Shown here one piece after another: positions 7,287 through 14,342 of a stretch of 17,473 nucleotides of DNA. Positions within the stretch are counted from its first letter, which is position 1. The number at the start of each line of letters is the position of its first letter. The translations under genes were made by a program, and so were the position numbers. The DNA is from JBCBEX01 sp039177895 (GTDB lineage Bacteria > Bacteroidota > Rhodothermia > Rhodothermales > Rubricoccaceae): contig JBCDFO010000053.1 of the NCBI GenBank assembly GCA_039177895.1, positions 1 through 17,473 on the forward strand. Direction: 5' to 3'. Below the pieces are notes generated by a model, which searched no databases, had not been told where the DNA came from, and saw nothing but the letters and a program-made list of their open reading frames with translations.

Positions 7287-8361
7287 ACGCCCTGGCCGTT
7301 GCCGGGAGGATGAGCATAGCGTCGCCGTAGCTATAGAACCGATACCGCTCGGCAATGGCATGGCGGTAGGCGTGGAGCACCGCCTCACGACCGACGAGCG
7401 TGGCGACGAGCACGAGCAACGACGATTTGGGCAGGTGGAAGTTGGTCACCAGGCCGTCCACGACGCGGAAGCGGTAGCCTGGCGTGATGGTCAGGCCCGT
7501 TGACCGCGTGCCGGGGACGAGCCGCCCGTGGTCGCCGATGGCGGACTCGAGCGCGCGGGTGCTAGTCGTTCCCACGGCGATGACGCGCCCGCCTGCCGCG
7601 CGCGCCTCGTCGATCCGGACGGCCTCCGCTTTGGTGAGCGTAAACCGCTCCTCCGCCACCCGGTGGGCACGCAAGTCGTCCACGCGTACCGGCTCGAAGG
7701 TGCCGTAGCCGACGTGGTGGGTGAGCCGGGCGACGTGGATGCCGCGCTCGCGGCAGGCGTCGAGGACGGCGTCGGTGAAGTGCAGCCCAGCCGTCGGGGC
7801 GGCGACGGAGCCACGGTGCTGTGCGAAGACGGTCTGGTAGCGCTCGCGGTCGGCGGCCTGCGGCTCGTCGCGGCGGATGTAGGGCGGCAGCGGCATCCGG
7901 CCCACCGCGTCGATGGCATCGTCAAGCGTCGCGTGCGGGGTCGTAAAGCGGACGCGCCTGCGGCCTTCGAGCAAGACATCCTCGACGGTCGCTGTGAGAT
8001 CGGGCGTCTCAGCGTCGCCGAACGACACCGTATCGCCTGGTCGCAGCTTCTTGGCGGGGCGCGCGAGCGCCGTCCACGTCCCGTCGCCCAGCGCGTTGAT
8101 TAGGAAGAGTTCGGCCTTGCCGCCGGTCGCGCGGCGCCCGAGCAGGCGCGCCGGGAAAACGCGCGTGTCGTTGAGCACCAGCACATCGCCCGCGCGCAGG
8201 AACGCAGGCAGCGCATCGAAGCGCGCGTCGGTGAGCCTGGGAGGTGCCAGGTCCGTCTCCCCTTGGAGGACGAGCAGGCGGCTCTGGTCTCGCACGGCGG
8301 CAGGCTCCTGCGCGATGAGGTCAGCGGGGAGGTCGAAGTCGTAGTCAGCGAGCGCGTACAC
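7285..8361 (-). CDS. queA: S-adenosylmethionine:tRNA ribosyltransferase-isomerase QueA
   Basis: QueA moves the ribosyl part of SAM onto preQ1 in the wobble position of tRNAs to make epoxyqueuosine, the penultimate step of queuosine synthesis. The family signature is complete: DYDFDLPADLIAQEP (6-20), VLNDTRVFPARL (62-73), GRMPLPPYI (154-162), RYQTVFA (174-180), GSVAAPTAGLHF (184-195), TTSTRALES (265-273), TNFHLPKSSLL (306-316) and RFYSYGDAMLI (341-351). I chose the GTG at 8361 because it gives 358 residues with the normal N-terminus. The longer frame back to 8727 runs antisense-like, low-quality sequence through the kinase gene. The start overlaps the 3' end of the kinase gene by 17 bp, so the two are probably co-transcribed. 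No Shine-Dalgarno sequence is visible. Confidence 0.95.
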   Translation of the reverse strand: MYALADYDFDLPADLIAQEPAAVRDQSRLLVLQGETDLAPPRLTDARFDALPAFLRAGDVLVLNDTRVFPARLLGRRATGGKAELFLINALGDGTWTALARPAKKLRPGDTVSFGDAETPDLTATVEDVLLEGRRRVRFTTPHATLDDAIDAVGRMPLPPYIRRDEPQAADRERYQTVFAQHRGSVAAPTAGLHFTDAVLDACRERGIHVARLTHHVGYGTFEPVRVDDLRAHRVAEERFTLTKAEAVRIDEARAAGGRVIAVGTTSTRALESAIGDHGRLVPGTRSTGLTITPGYRFRVVDGLVTNFHLPKSSLLVLVATLVGREAVLHAYRHAIAERYRFYSYGDAMLILPATARA

Positions 8362-10123
8362 GAGCGGGGACAGTGGTGGACGAGGTGGGTGGCGCAACCG
8401 GGCGGGCACGCAGGTACAGTAGCCAGGCGAGGTAGGCTCCCAGCGTCGGCGCGGGCTCGGCGGTCTGGCGCCGCACGACGGCCTCGCGCTCGGCCGCCTG
8501 TGCCGCGCGCTTCGCTTCGACGCGGCGGATCTCGGCCTCGGCCTCGGCCCGCTCGCGCTCAACGACACGCGCCAGGCGGTGCTGCTCAGACGGCGGCAGG
8601 CCTCGGGGGACGCGGTTGGCATAGCGCTGCGCCAGGACCTGCCGCCACTGTCGGATGCGTACCTGGGATTCGGGGGATAGCCGGGTGATCCGAGCGACGA
8701 CCTCGGGGGTTGCCATCGCCGCATCACGCACGCCGGCAGCCTTGAGCCGCACCACCGCGCGGTGCCCGACCCCCTCTACTGTGTCGAGTTCGCCGACGAA
8801 GTGCTGGCGCAGCGCGCGGTGGAGCGCCTCGCGCTGCAGTTCCTCCAGGCGGGCGGCGATGCGTGCCTCCCGGTCATCGAGATCGGCTGATAGGCGCTCT
8901 CGGAGGAGTCCGGCCTGCTGGTCGAGGTCTCGGATCCAGCGGTCCAACGCGGCGCGCTCCCGAGCAAGCCGCCTCGTGCGACGCACCTCGGGACGCTGAT
9001 GCCAGGCGTACAGGGCCACGCCGCACCACGCAGCGCACAGCAGGATGGCCGCGAGCATCCACCCGGCCACTGACAGCCCGAGGGCGAGCCCCACGACGGT
9101 CATGGCAGCAGCGAGGCCCAGCGTCGCCGGGGCGAACGCACGCTCCATCCACGATCGGCGTCGCATGCTGCGCCTGGCCTCGCTGGATCGAGGGCGACGG
9201 ACACGCTGCGTCGCGGGCTGACTGCCCCCCGCACGAGCTTGGTCAAGCGTCGGCGTCTGCGACGGGGTGCGGTAGCACGCGGATCGGAGCGCACCAGCGA
9301 GCGTTGTCACTTTAGGGCTGGAGCTTGCCTCTAACTCAGCAAACAGCGGCGACGCCTCGGGCTCGACGAAGTCCTCCGCGACGAAGAGGACGTTCTCGCC
9401 GGTACTGTAGCGTATCCAGCGTGCCGGGTCATCGAGGAGCGCCGCGAGCGCGGTCGCCACGACGAGCCCTGCGAAGCGGTCCACAGCCACCCCGGTGTCG
9501 TCCTGCGTCCGGTCGGGATGCTGGTAGTTGCGGTGCCCGACCTCGGAAGCAGGCCGCATGCGTGTGCCTGCGACCCCCATCGCGTCGTAGTCAACGAGCG
9601 TGAGCCTAGGTACCCCATGGTCGTCGTCGGCGACGAGCACGTTGCCGTGCTGGAGATCGCCGTGGGTGATCCCAGCTGCGTCGAGGTCCGCGAGCAAACG
9701 AGACCACGCCTCGGCGAGGGCGCGCACGCGCTCTGCATCGCCGTGGTGCGTGTCGAGAAACTGGTCGAGCGGAACGCCGTCGGCCCAGTCCATCACAAGG
9801 ATGGGGACGGCCTCGCCCTCCACGACCAACCCATTCGGCTGCCACTCGAACCCCACGAAACAGTCCAATTTCGACGCGTCAAGCGCTTGTCGAAGGGTCC
9901 GGTAGCGCGCCGCCCGGTACGAATCGTCCGTGGTGAAGCAGCGCACGGCGCGGGATCCGGCGCCCGTCTCGACGCGGAAGACGGCGGCAAACGCGCCGGT
10001 GATCGCCTGCGGCAACCCGAGTGCGTTCGTGGCGACCGTGCCGCGCGCGAGGCGCGGGTCGGCGAAGGCGAGGTCGGGCCACTGGAGCGCGGCCTGGTAG
10101 GCGCTGAGCGACGGCATCGGCAT
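8345..10123 (-). CDS. YegI-like membrane protein kinase with helix-hairpin-helix domain
   Basis: This 592-residue protein starts at ATG 10123, five bases after the phosphatase stop; TTG 10162 would add 13 residues inside the upstream gene. Residues about 30-260 are a protein-kinase fold. The catalytic loop HGDLQHGN has Asp156 and Asn161, and VDYD with Asp178 stands where DFG normally is. The beta-3 motif reads AVRCF, with Arg61 where the ATP-anchoring Lys is expected. A linker of Arg, Ser and Gln follows, then a 45-residue hydrophobic stretch (about 330-373), enough for one or two membrane helices. Next come a charged coiled coil (about 382-445), a helix-hairpin-helix core (VEGVGHRAVVRLKAAGV, about 449-465), a second charged helix and a short hydrophobic tail. 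The layout matches E. coli YegI, a non-canonical kinase whose partner is the phosphatase YegK. The vWA and PP2C genes precede it in the same order of function. Substrate unknown. Confidence 0.88.
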   Translation of the reverse strand: MPMPSLSAYQAALQWPDLAFADPRLARGTVATNALGLPQAITGAFAAVFRVETGAGSRAVRCFTTDDSYRAARYRTLRQALDASKLDCFVGFEWQPNGLVVEGEAVPILVMDWADGVPLDQFLDTHHGDAERVRALAEAWSRLLADLDAAGITHGDLQHGNVLVADDDHGVPRLTLVDYDAMGVAGTRMRPASEVGHRNYQHPDRTQDDTGVAVDRFAGLVVATALAALLDDPARWIRYSTGENVLFVAEDFVEPEASPLFAELEASSSPKVTTLAGALRSACYRTPSQTPTLDQARAGGSQPATQRVRRPRSSEARRSMRRRSWMERAFAPATLGLAAAMTVVGLALGLSVAGWMLAAILLCAAWCGVALYAWHQRPEVRRTRRLARERAALDRWIRDLDQQAGLLRERLSADLDDREARIAARLEELQREALHRALRQHFVGELDTVEGVGHRAVVRLKAAGVRDAAMATPEVVARITRLSPESQVRIRQWRQVLAQRYANRVPRGLPPSEQHRLARVVERERAEAEAEIRRVEAKRAAQAAEREAVVRRQTAEPAPTLGAYLAWLLYLRARPVAPPTSSTTVPARVRAR

Positions 10124-10127
10124 GGCG

Positions 10128-10898
10128 CTATCCGCTTCCCTCAGCCAGGACATCGCCGCCAAGGACCACGCGGACGAGCGCCGCGTCGTCGTTCGTCATC
10201 CCGCTCGCATGCGCCTCGTCGATCAAGGCCGCTCCGGCGTCGTGTTCGCGCGCGGCACGCGCTTGGGCGTCAGGATGAGCGAGCAGCCAGGCGGCCAGCG
10301 CGTCGGTTGCGATGAGGAAGACGTCGCCAGGCTCCCACGTGCCCTCGTGCGTTCGCATGGGCACCGGCACGCCCTCGAGGCTCGACACCAGGTCGGGCCG
10401 CGTCGTGAACGCGTCGGCCTCGGTGAGTGGCCACGACGCCAGCAGCCGGTCGTCGCGCAGGTGGAAGAGCACCACGTCTCCGACCGCATCCGCGCTGTAC
10501 GTGCCGCCACGCGCCACCTGCAGCACGAGCATCGCCGCGTGCGCCCCCTGCTCGGTCTTCTGCGCCACGTACCACGGTGCCTCCGATGCACGCGCGTCGA
10601 GCTCCTGGCGGAACCGTGCTCGGGCAGCACGTACCCGACGCTCGAACTCGCTCGCTTCGCCCTCGGCTTTGCGCTCCCCCGTCGCATTGGAAACCAGCGC
10701 CTGGGTGAGGTGCTGGGCCCACGCCTGCGCGTAGGCTGACTCGGTCGCCCCGTCGGCGACGGCCACGTGGAGTTGGTCGCCTCTGCTGCGCGATGCGATG
10801 GCATCCTCGCACTCGGCGATGGTGTGGCCGCGCTTGGGCACGACCCACGTCGTCACGGTTGCCCAGGCTGGCGCGTCGGATGGGGACCCTGTGCTCAT
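10128..10898 (-). CDS. PP2C-like protein serine/threonine phosphatase, YegK type
   Basis: This 256-residue protein fits a metal-dependent PP2C phosphatase of the small YegK type. Metal-site acids appear in the right order: Glu31-Asp32 (CEDAI), Asp49-Gly50 (VADGATES), Asp199 (IATDALAAW) and Asp238 (TNDDAALV). Core strands read HVAVADG, AHAAMLVLQV and DAVGDVVLFHL. The family signature is divergent, with DGAT replacing the usual DGxGG. No signal peptide or membrane helix is present. The ATG at 10898 lies 10 bp after the vWA stop, and the stop lies 4 bp before the kinase start, so the three genes form an operon. It presumably removes phosphates placed by the downstream kinase, as reported for E. 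coli YegK and YegI; that is inference from the family. Confidence 0.85.
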   Translation of the reverse strand: MSTGSPSDAPAWATVTTWVVPKRGHTIAECEDAIASRSRGDQLHVAVADGATESAYAQAWAQHLTQALVSNATGERKAEGEASEFERRVRAARARFRQELDARASEAPWYVAQKTEQGAHAAMLVLQVARGGTYSADAVGDVVLFHLRDDRLLASWPLTEADAFTTRPDLVSSLEGVPVPMRTHEGTWEPGDVFLIATDALAAWLLAHPDAQARAAREHDAGAALIDEAHASGMTNDDAALVRVVLGGDVLAEGSG

Positions 10899-10908
10899 GG
10901 TGCTATGC

Positions 10909-11778
10909 TCATCGTAGCGTGCTCGGCCGCGTGCCGATTTCGAGGAAGCGCACGAGCGCGCTGGGGTCGGCGTTGAACACGAAGCCGCGCGTGTCGAGGG
11001 TCACACGGACACCCTCGGCCTCGGCGGCAGCGCGCATGCCGAACGGGAGCGTGCTCGACATCTGGAACAGCGTCCGGGCGAACTCGTCGGGCAGCCCGGC
11101 TATCTCGTCGGGGAAAGCGACGGCGGGCTCGGTGGAGTCGGAGAGGTGGACGTTCAGGAGGAGCGCCTCACCGTCGTCGGAACCATAGGCTCGGAGCTGC
11201 TGAGCGTAGCGGAGTGGGTCGCCGTCGGTGGCCTCCCCGTCTGTGATGTTGAGCACGACGGGCGGGTAGCTGCGCGGGTGCTCGTCGATCCAGTCGCGGA
11301 CGAGCTGCGCCGCGTAGTCGAGCGCCTGGCACATCGGCGTTCCGTTCTTGGCGTGGGAATCGAACCACACGGGCGTCTGCACGACGCGCTCGACGGTACC
11401 GCCCTGCCCGTCTGCGATCGAGCGCGTGCGTGGCTCCAGGCGGAGCGGCCGGTCAGCCAGCGCCGAGATCGGCACGAGTGGATGGCCGCTTACCGGGTCC
11501 TGTGCATCGCGCCCGGAGCGGATGAGCGGCTCGACGCGCTCCCCGTAGCCTACGACGGCTAGGTGGAAGTAGTCGCGCACGCCGTCCTCCTTCGCGCAGC
11601 GTAGGACGAGGTCCTGGATGAGGCGGTTGACCGTGCCAGCGAGCACGCGGGCCTTCGACGGGGCGGCATCGCCCTGCTGCTCCGCACCGCCGAACGGGTC
11701 CTGCATCGACGCGGACTGATCGAGCAGGAGGAGGATCGCAGCAGGCTGGACGCGGCTGATCGCAGCGGAATACGGCAC
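10909..11778 (-). CDS. vWA-domain protein, YegL/TerY type
   Basis: This 289-residue protein is a single von Willebrand A domain with a complete metal-ion-dependent adhesion site: DxSxS at Asp20-Ser22-Ser24 (LLLDQSASM), Thr147 (NGTPM) and Asp180 (NITDGEATD). YegL and TerY proteins act as metal-dependent scaffolds and commonly pair with a PP2C phosphatase and a kinase. The same three activities follow here within 14 bp of gaps, so this is the first gene of the triad. An insert at about 84-140 between core strands is larger than in a minimal vWA domain. The start is GTG 11778, which gives a short lead before the first strand (AAILLLLD). No signal peptide is visible; it is probably cytoplasmic or bound to the membrane kinase. 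The 270-bp gap upstream carries the inverted 8-bp arrays. Confidence 0.87.
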   Translation of the reverse strand: MPYSAAISRVQPAAILLLLDQSASMQDPFGGAEQQGDAAPSKARVLAGTVNRLIQDLVLRCAKEDGVRDYFHLAVVGYGERVEPLIRSGRDAQDPVSGHPLVPISALADRPLRLEPRTRSIADGQGGTVERVVQTPVWFDSHAKNGTPMCQALDYAAQLVRDWIDEHPRSYPPVVLNITDGEATDGDPLRYAQQLRAYGSDDGEALLLNVHLSDSTEPAVAFPDEIAGLPDEFARTLFQMSSTLPFGMRAAAEAEGVRVTLDTRGFVFNADPSALVRFLEIGTRPSTLR

Positions 11779-11923
11779 CGGAGGCAGGACGGAGAAACGG
11801 AGGGGACGGGACAGAATGGGGCGCTACGCATACCCGTCGTCTCGCGTCCCGGGATCGCGTGGGTTTCATACCAAATCCGGAAGCTCGGCCGAGATCTAGG
11901 TCGTCCTTCGTGGTCGGAATTGG

Positions 11924-12000
11924 GTGTGAACGTATGCAGGTGTGCACGTGTGACGGTGTCTCTCCACGTCCACACGTTCATACGTCCATACCTGCATACC
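11924..12000. repeat. Two inverted arrays of degenerate 8-bp units
   Basis: The right half (11966-12000) reads as back-to-back 8-mers ACGTCCAC, ACGTTCAT, ACGTCCAT, ACCTGCAT. The left half (11924-11960) read on the minus strand gives ACCGTCAC, ACGTGCAC, ACCTGCAT, ACGTTCAC. The consensus is AC(G/C)TNCAY. The arrays face each other across a few bases (TCTC). The longest exact inverted match is GTATGCAGGT (11932-11941) with ACCTGCATAC (11990-11999). A single-stranded copy could fold into a long imperfect hairpin. Immediately beside it, CCAACT...AGTTGG (12001-12022) is a separate 6-bp dyad. The block lies after holB and before the vWA gene, both on the minus strand. Confidence 0.7.
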
Positions 12001-12022
12001 CCAACTTTGCAAGCGGAGTTGG
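12001..12022. other. Short dyad after holB
   Basis: CCAACT and AGTTGG are separated by ten bases and lie 27 bp beyond the holB stop on the minus strand. No T-tract follows, so this is only a possible factor-dependent end or part of the larger structured block that follows. Confidence 0.25.
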
Positions 12023-12048
12023 TACCACCTCAGACTCACGGGGGGCCT

Positions 12049-13233
12049 TCATCCAGCCTGGACCGCCGTCCGTTCTTCTGCCAGCGGCGCGAACAGCGCT
12101 GCGCGGGCGCGTCCGTGCATCGCATCGTGGAGGGCGGCGGCGAGGACGCTCAGCAACAGCGGCAGCGCTACGTTGCGCCCCACCAGGTCGGCAGCCTCCT
12201 CGATGCGCTCGCCCATCGCGTCGAGGCGGGCGTTCGGGACGAAGGCGACGAAGCGCTGGACGGCCTCGCGCTGGTCCACGTTTACAACGGGCGCCTCCTC
12301 CCCGACCACCTGCACGAGCACGAGGTCGCGCACCCACGTCAGCAACAGCGCAAGCCAACCCTTGACCCGCTCGCGCCCAAGCCGCGCCACCGTCTCTGCG
12401 ACCTGCAAGACCTCGGCCGGGTTGTTGGTGTACGCCTTCCGCAGAAACTCGACCACGAGCGCCCGCTGCTCGCCGAGCTCGGCGCTCTCGTTGAGCGTGA
12501 GCGCGCGGGTGTACGACCCGTCCGCGAGCCGCGCGAGAAACGACGCCCGGTCGCCGTCGAGCCCGTCGCGCTCCACGAGAGCCTGCTGGATGGCCGCGAT
12601 GGGCAGCGGATCGAAGCGGAGGCGCTGGCAGCGCGAGAGGATGGTCGGGAGCAGACGGTCGGGGCGCTCGCACGTACCCACGAAGACCGTGCGCGGCGGC
12701 GGCTCTTCGAGGAGCTTCAGGAAGGCGTTGGCCGACTCCTGGTTCATCGCGTCCACGTCGAGCAGCAGCGCCACCTTGTACGCGCCCTCGGCGGGGGCGT
12801 AGCGCAGCGTGTGCATGATCTCGCGTGTGTAGTCCACCGAGTAGATCGCCTGCTTATTCGAGGCCGCATCCGCGTCGTCGAGGCTGGGCCGGCGGCGGTA
12901 GTCGACCTCCGCGTAGGGGTTGGCCGCGAGGCGCTGGAGACGCGCTGTCAGGTCCTCGACCGAGGCATCTTTCGGGCGCGGGAAGTGAACGTGGATGTCC
13001 GGGTGGAGCAAGCGCGCCACCTTCGTGCACGGGAGGCACTGCCCACACGGCTGGTCGGCGGGAACGCTGCGGCCTCGGTTCTCGCACTGGAGCGCCTGGG
13101 CGAGGTGCAGCGCAGCCGCCCGCTTCCCGACGCCGTCAGGCCCGTGGAAGAGGTAGGCGTGCGGCACGCGGTCGGAGGCGAGGGCGCGGCGGAGCACCCC
13201 GAGGGCGCGGTCTTGGGCGAGGACGGCAGGCAC
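12049..13233 (-). CDS. holB: DNA polymerase III delta prime subunit (clamp loader)
   Basis: This 394-residue AAA+ protein is delta prime, the stator of the clamp loader that places the sliding clamp on primed DNA. The N-terminal signature HAYLFHGPDGVGKRAAALHLA includes a Walker A-like loop (GPDGVGKR, 31-38). A zinc-binding group follows: Cys50, then Cys63, Cys66 and Cys69 in QPCGQCLPC. LLLDVDAMN (157-164) is the Walker B region, and NAFLKLLEEPP and TILSRCQRLRF carry the conserved SRC motif (200-202). The remaining C-terminal region is the helical oligomerisation domain. The conserved frame begins at GTG 13233, as no ATG is close. DnaX is excluded because the protein lacks its long C-terminal extension. 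It is followed by structured intergenic DNA. Confidence 0.93.
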   Translation of the reverse strand: MPAVLAQDRALGVLRRALASDRVPHAYLFHGPDGVGKRAAALHLAQALQCENRGRSVPADQPCGQCLPCTKVARLLHPDIHVHFPRPKDASVEDLTARLQRLAANPYAEVDYRRRPSLDDADAASNKQAIYSVDYTREIMHTLRYAPAEGAYKVALLLDVDAMNQESANAFLKLLEEPPPRTVFVGTCERPDRLLPTILSRCQRLRFDPLPIAAIQQALVERDGLDGDRASFLARLADGSYTRALTLNESAELGEQRALVVEFLRKAYTNNPAEVLQVAETVARLGRERVKGWLALLLTWVRDLVLVQVVGEEAPVVNVDQREAVQRFVAFVPNARLDAMGERIEEAADLVGRNVALPLLLSVLAAALHDAMHGRARAALFAPLAEERTAVQAG

Positions 13234-13280
13234 AGGCTTAACGGCTCGTTTCAGATGGGCAGATTACCTACATATCCTAG

Positions 13281-14207
13281 CTACGACGACGGAGTATAAC
13301 CATGACTATCATACTTCAATCCACGTTCTTCCGCCAAGCTAACCAAGCTTCTAAAATGGGAACCATTTCCCACAAATGACACCAACAATTCATCTCCTAT
13401 GATTTGAGATTTGGCACCATGGATCAGGTAGGATATATCGTCCCTAAAACTAGACATTTCGTCCCTACTACCCAAAAATACGATGCTGTATAGGCCGTTC
13501 GAGTCCCAAGAAGACTTATTTGTGACATTTGACGAACGGCGGACCAGGTGCTGGTCAATTACATCAAGCCTTTCAATTATGTAGTTTATTGCAGGGTTAT
13601 CGTCACGCGCTACTACTTCTCTTACGACCTTAGATTCTGCAACTCGGTATACAGGGTTATCTGGCTCTTCCTCAGCCAGTGACTCACGAACTGCTCTACG
13701 CAGTTGAGGCTTAAGCTCCTCCCCTCCAGCAAGATCATCATCAAAAAAGAGAGTCCGTTCTCCTGCAACGTCAAAGGGTAATTGAGTTGCCCTGGATGCC
13801 ACCGAAACGACCGGAAGCCTTGCAGCATGGCGAAGCGCGAGCTCGTACATGACGTTCGGATTCAGTCCCGTCAAATTGGCCACGACGAGTTCAACTTCTA
13901 ACAAGTGCTTAATCACTTGATGGGTGATCGAGCCAGGTTTGTCCATCTCATGCGGGACAATGACTTCGAATCCAAACTCATGTAGAACCGGCCGAATGAC
14001 CGAGTCGATCAAACCTTGAGCGGAGCGACGAATCGGCGTGTCTTTGCCGCCAATTGGGGTGATTACAAAGCAACGCTTCACCGAGGGCGCGCTTGCACGC
14101 GTCGCCTCGGAATCAGCGGGAGCCGCCTTCGTTTCGGTAGCGTCTGACTTCTCGGCCGCTGCTTTCGGTGCGCTACCGTTCGGGCTCTTGGATGGCTTTT
14201 GCGCCAT
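13281..14207 (-). CDS. TIR/nucleoside-deoxyribosyltransferase-like protein, AT-rich
   Basis: This 308-residue protein, from ATG 14207, begins with a 42-residue Ala/Lys/Ser-rich low-complexity tail. Residues 45-150 form a Rossmann-like domain: KRCFVITPIGGKDTPIRRSA, then FGFEVIVPHEMDKPGSI, VELVVANLTGLNPNVMYELALRHA and LPVVSVAS. NPNVMYELALRHA with Glu122 matches the catalytic region of TIR-like and nucleoside-deoxyribosyltransferase-like domains, which cleave or transfer at N-glycosidic bonds of nucleotides. Such domains are common in prokaryotic defence proteins. The C-terminal 120 residues (DNPAINYIIERLDVIDQHL, then YSIVFLGSRDEMSSFRDD) are unrecognised and may sense a trigger. The 3' half is clearly AT-richer than all neighbours, pointing to horizontal gain. 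There is no obvious partner gene; holB starts 47 bp past its stop. The role in defence is inference. Confidence 0.75.
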   Translation of the reverse strand: MAQKPSKSPNGSAPKAAAEKSDATETKAAPADSEATRASAPSVKRCFVITPIGGKDTPIRRSAQGLIDSVIRPVLHEFGFEVIVPHEMDKPGSITHQVIKHLLEVELVVANLTGLNPNVMYELALRHAARLPVVSVASRATQLPFDVAGERTLFFDDDLAGGEELKPQLRRAVRESLAEEEPDNPVYRVAESKVVREVVARDDNPAINYIIERLDVIDQHLVRRSSNVTNKSSWDSNGLYSIVFLGSRDEMSSFRDDISYLIHGAKSQIIGDELLVSFVGNGSHFRSLVSLAEERGLKYDSHGYTPSS

Positions 14208-14342
14208 GGCAGTCAGACAGGCGATGAGGCGTAGCTCGGTTTGGCGGAGACCAACTTATGACTTCTGTGCCGCCATGTTCTCGGTGCAAGCACGACCGCA
14301 ACGCGATCTTGCTGGGACGACTACACCTGCCTCCCGCGCCAC

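Noticed and set aside
8362..8727. N-terminal extension of queA by 122 residues
   Set aside because: The added residues are Arg/Pro/Ser-rich antiphase translation of the kinase gene; QueA normally begins right at the DYDFDLP region.
11924..12000. CRISPR array
   Set aside because: Units are 8 bp, contiguous and degenerate, with no spacers and an inverted second half.
11920..13299. 459-codon plus-strand frame opposite holB
   Set aside because: It runs through intergenic repeats and the antisense of holB and shows no domain; a composition artefact.
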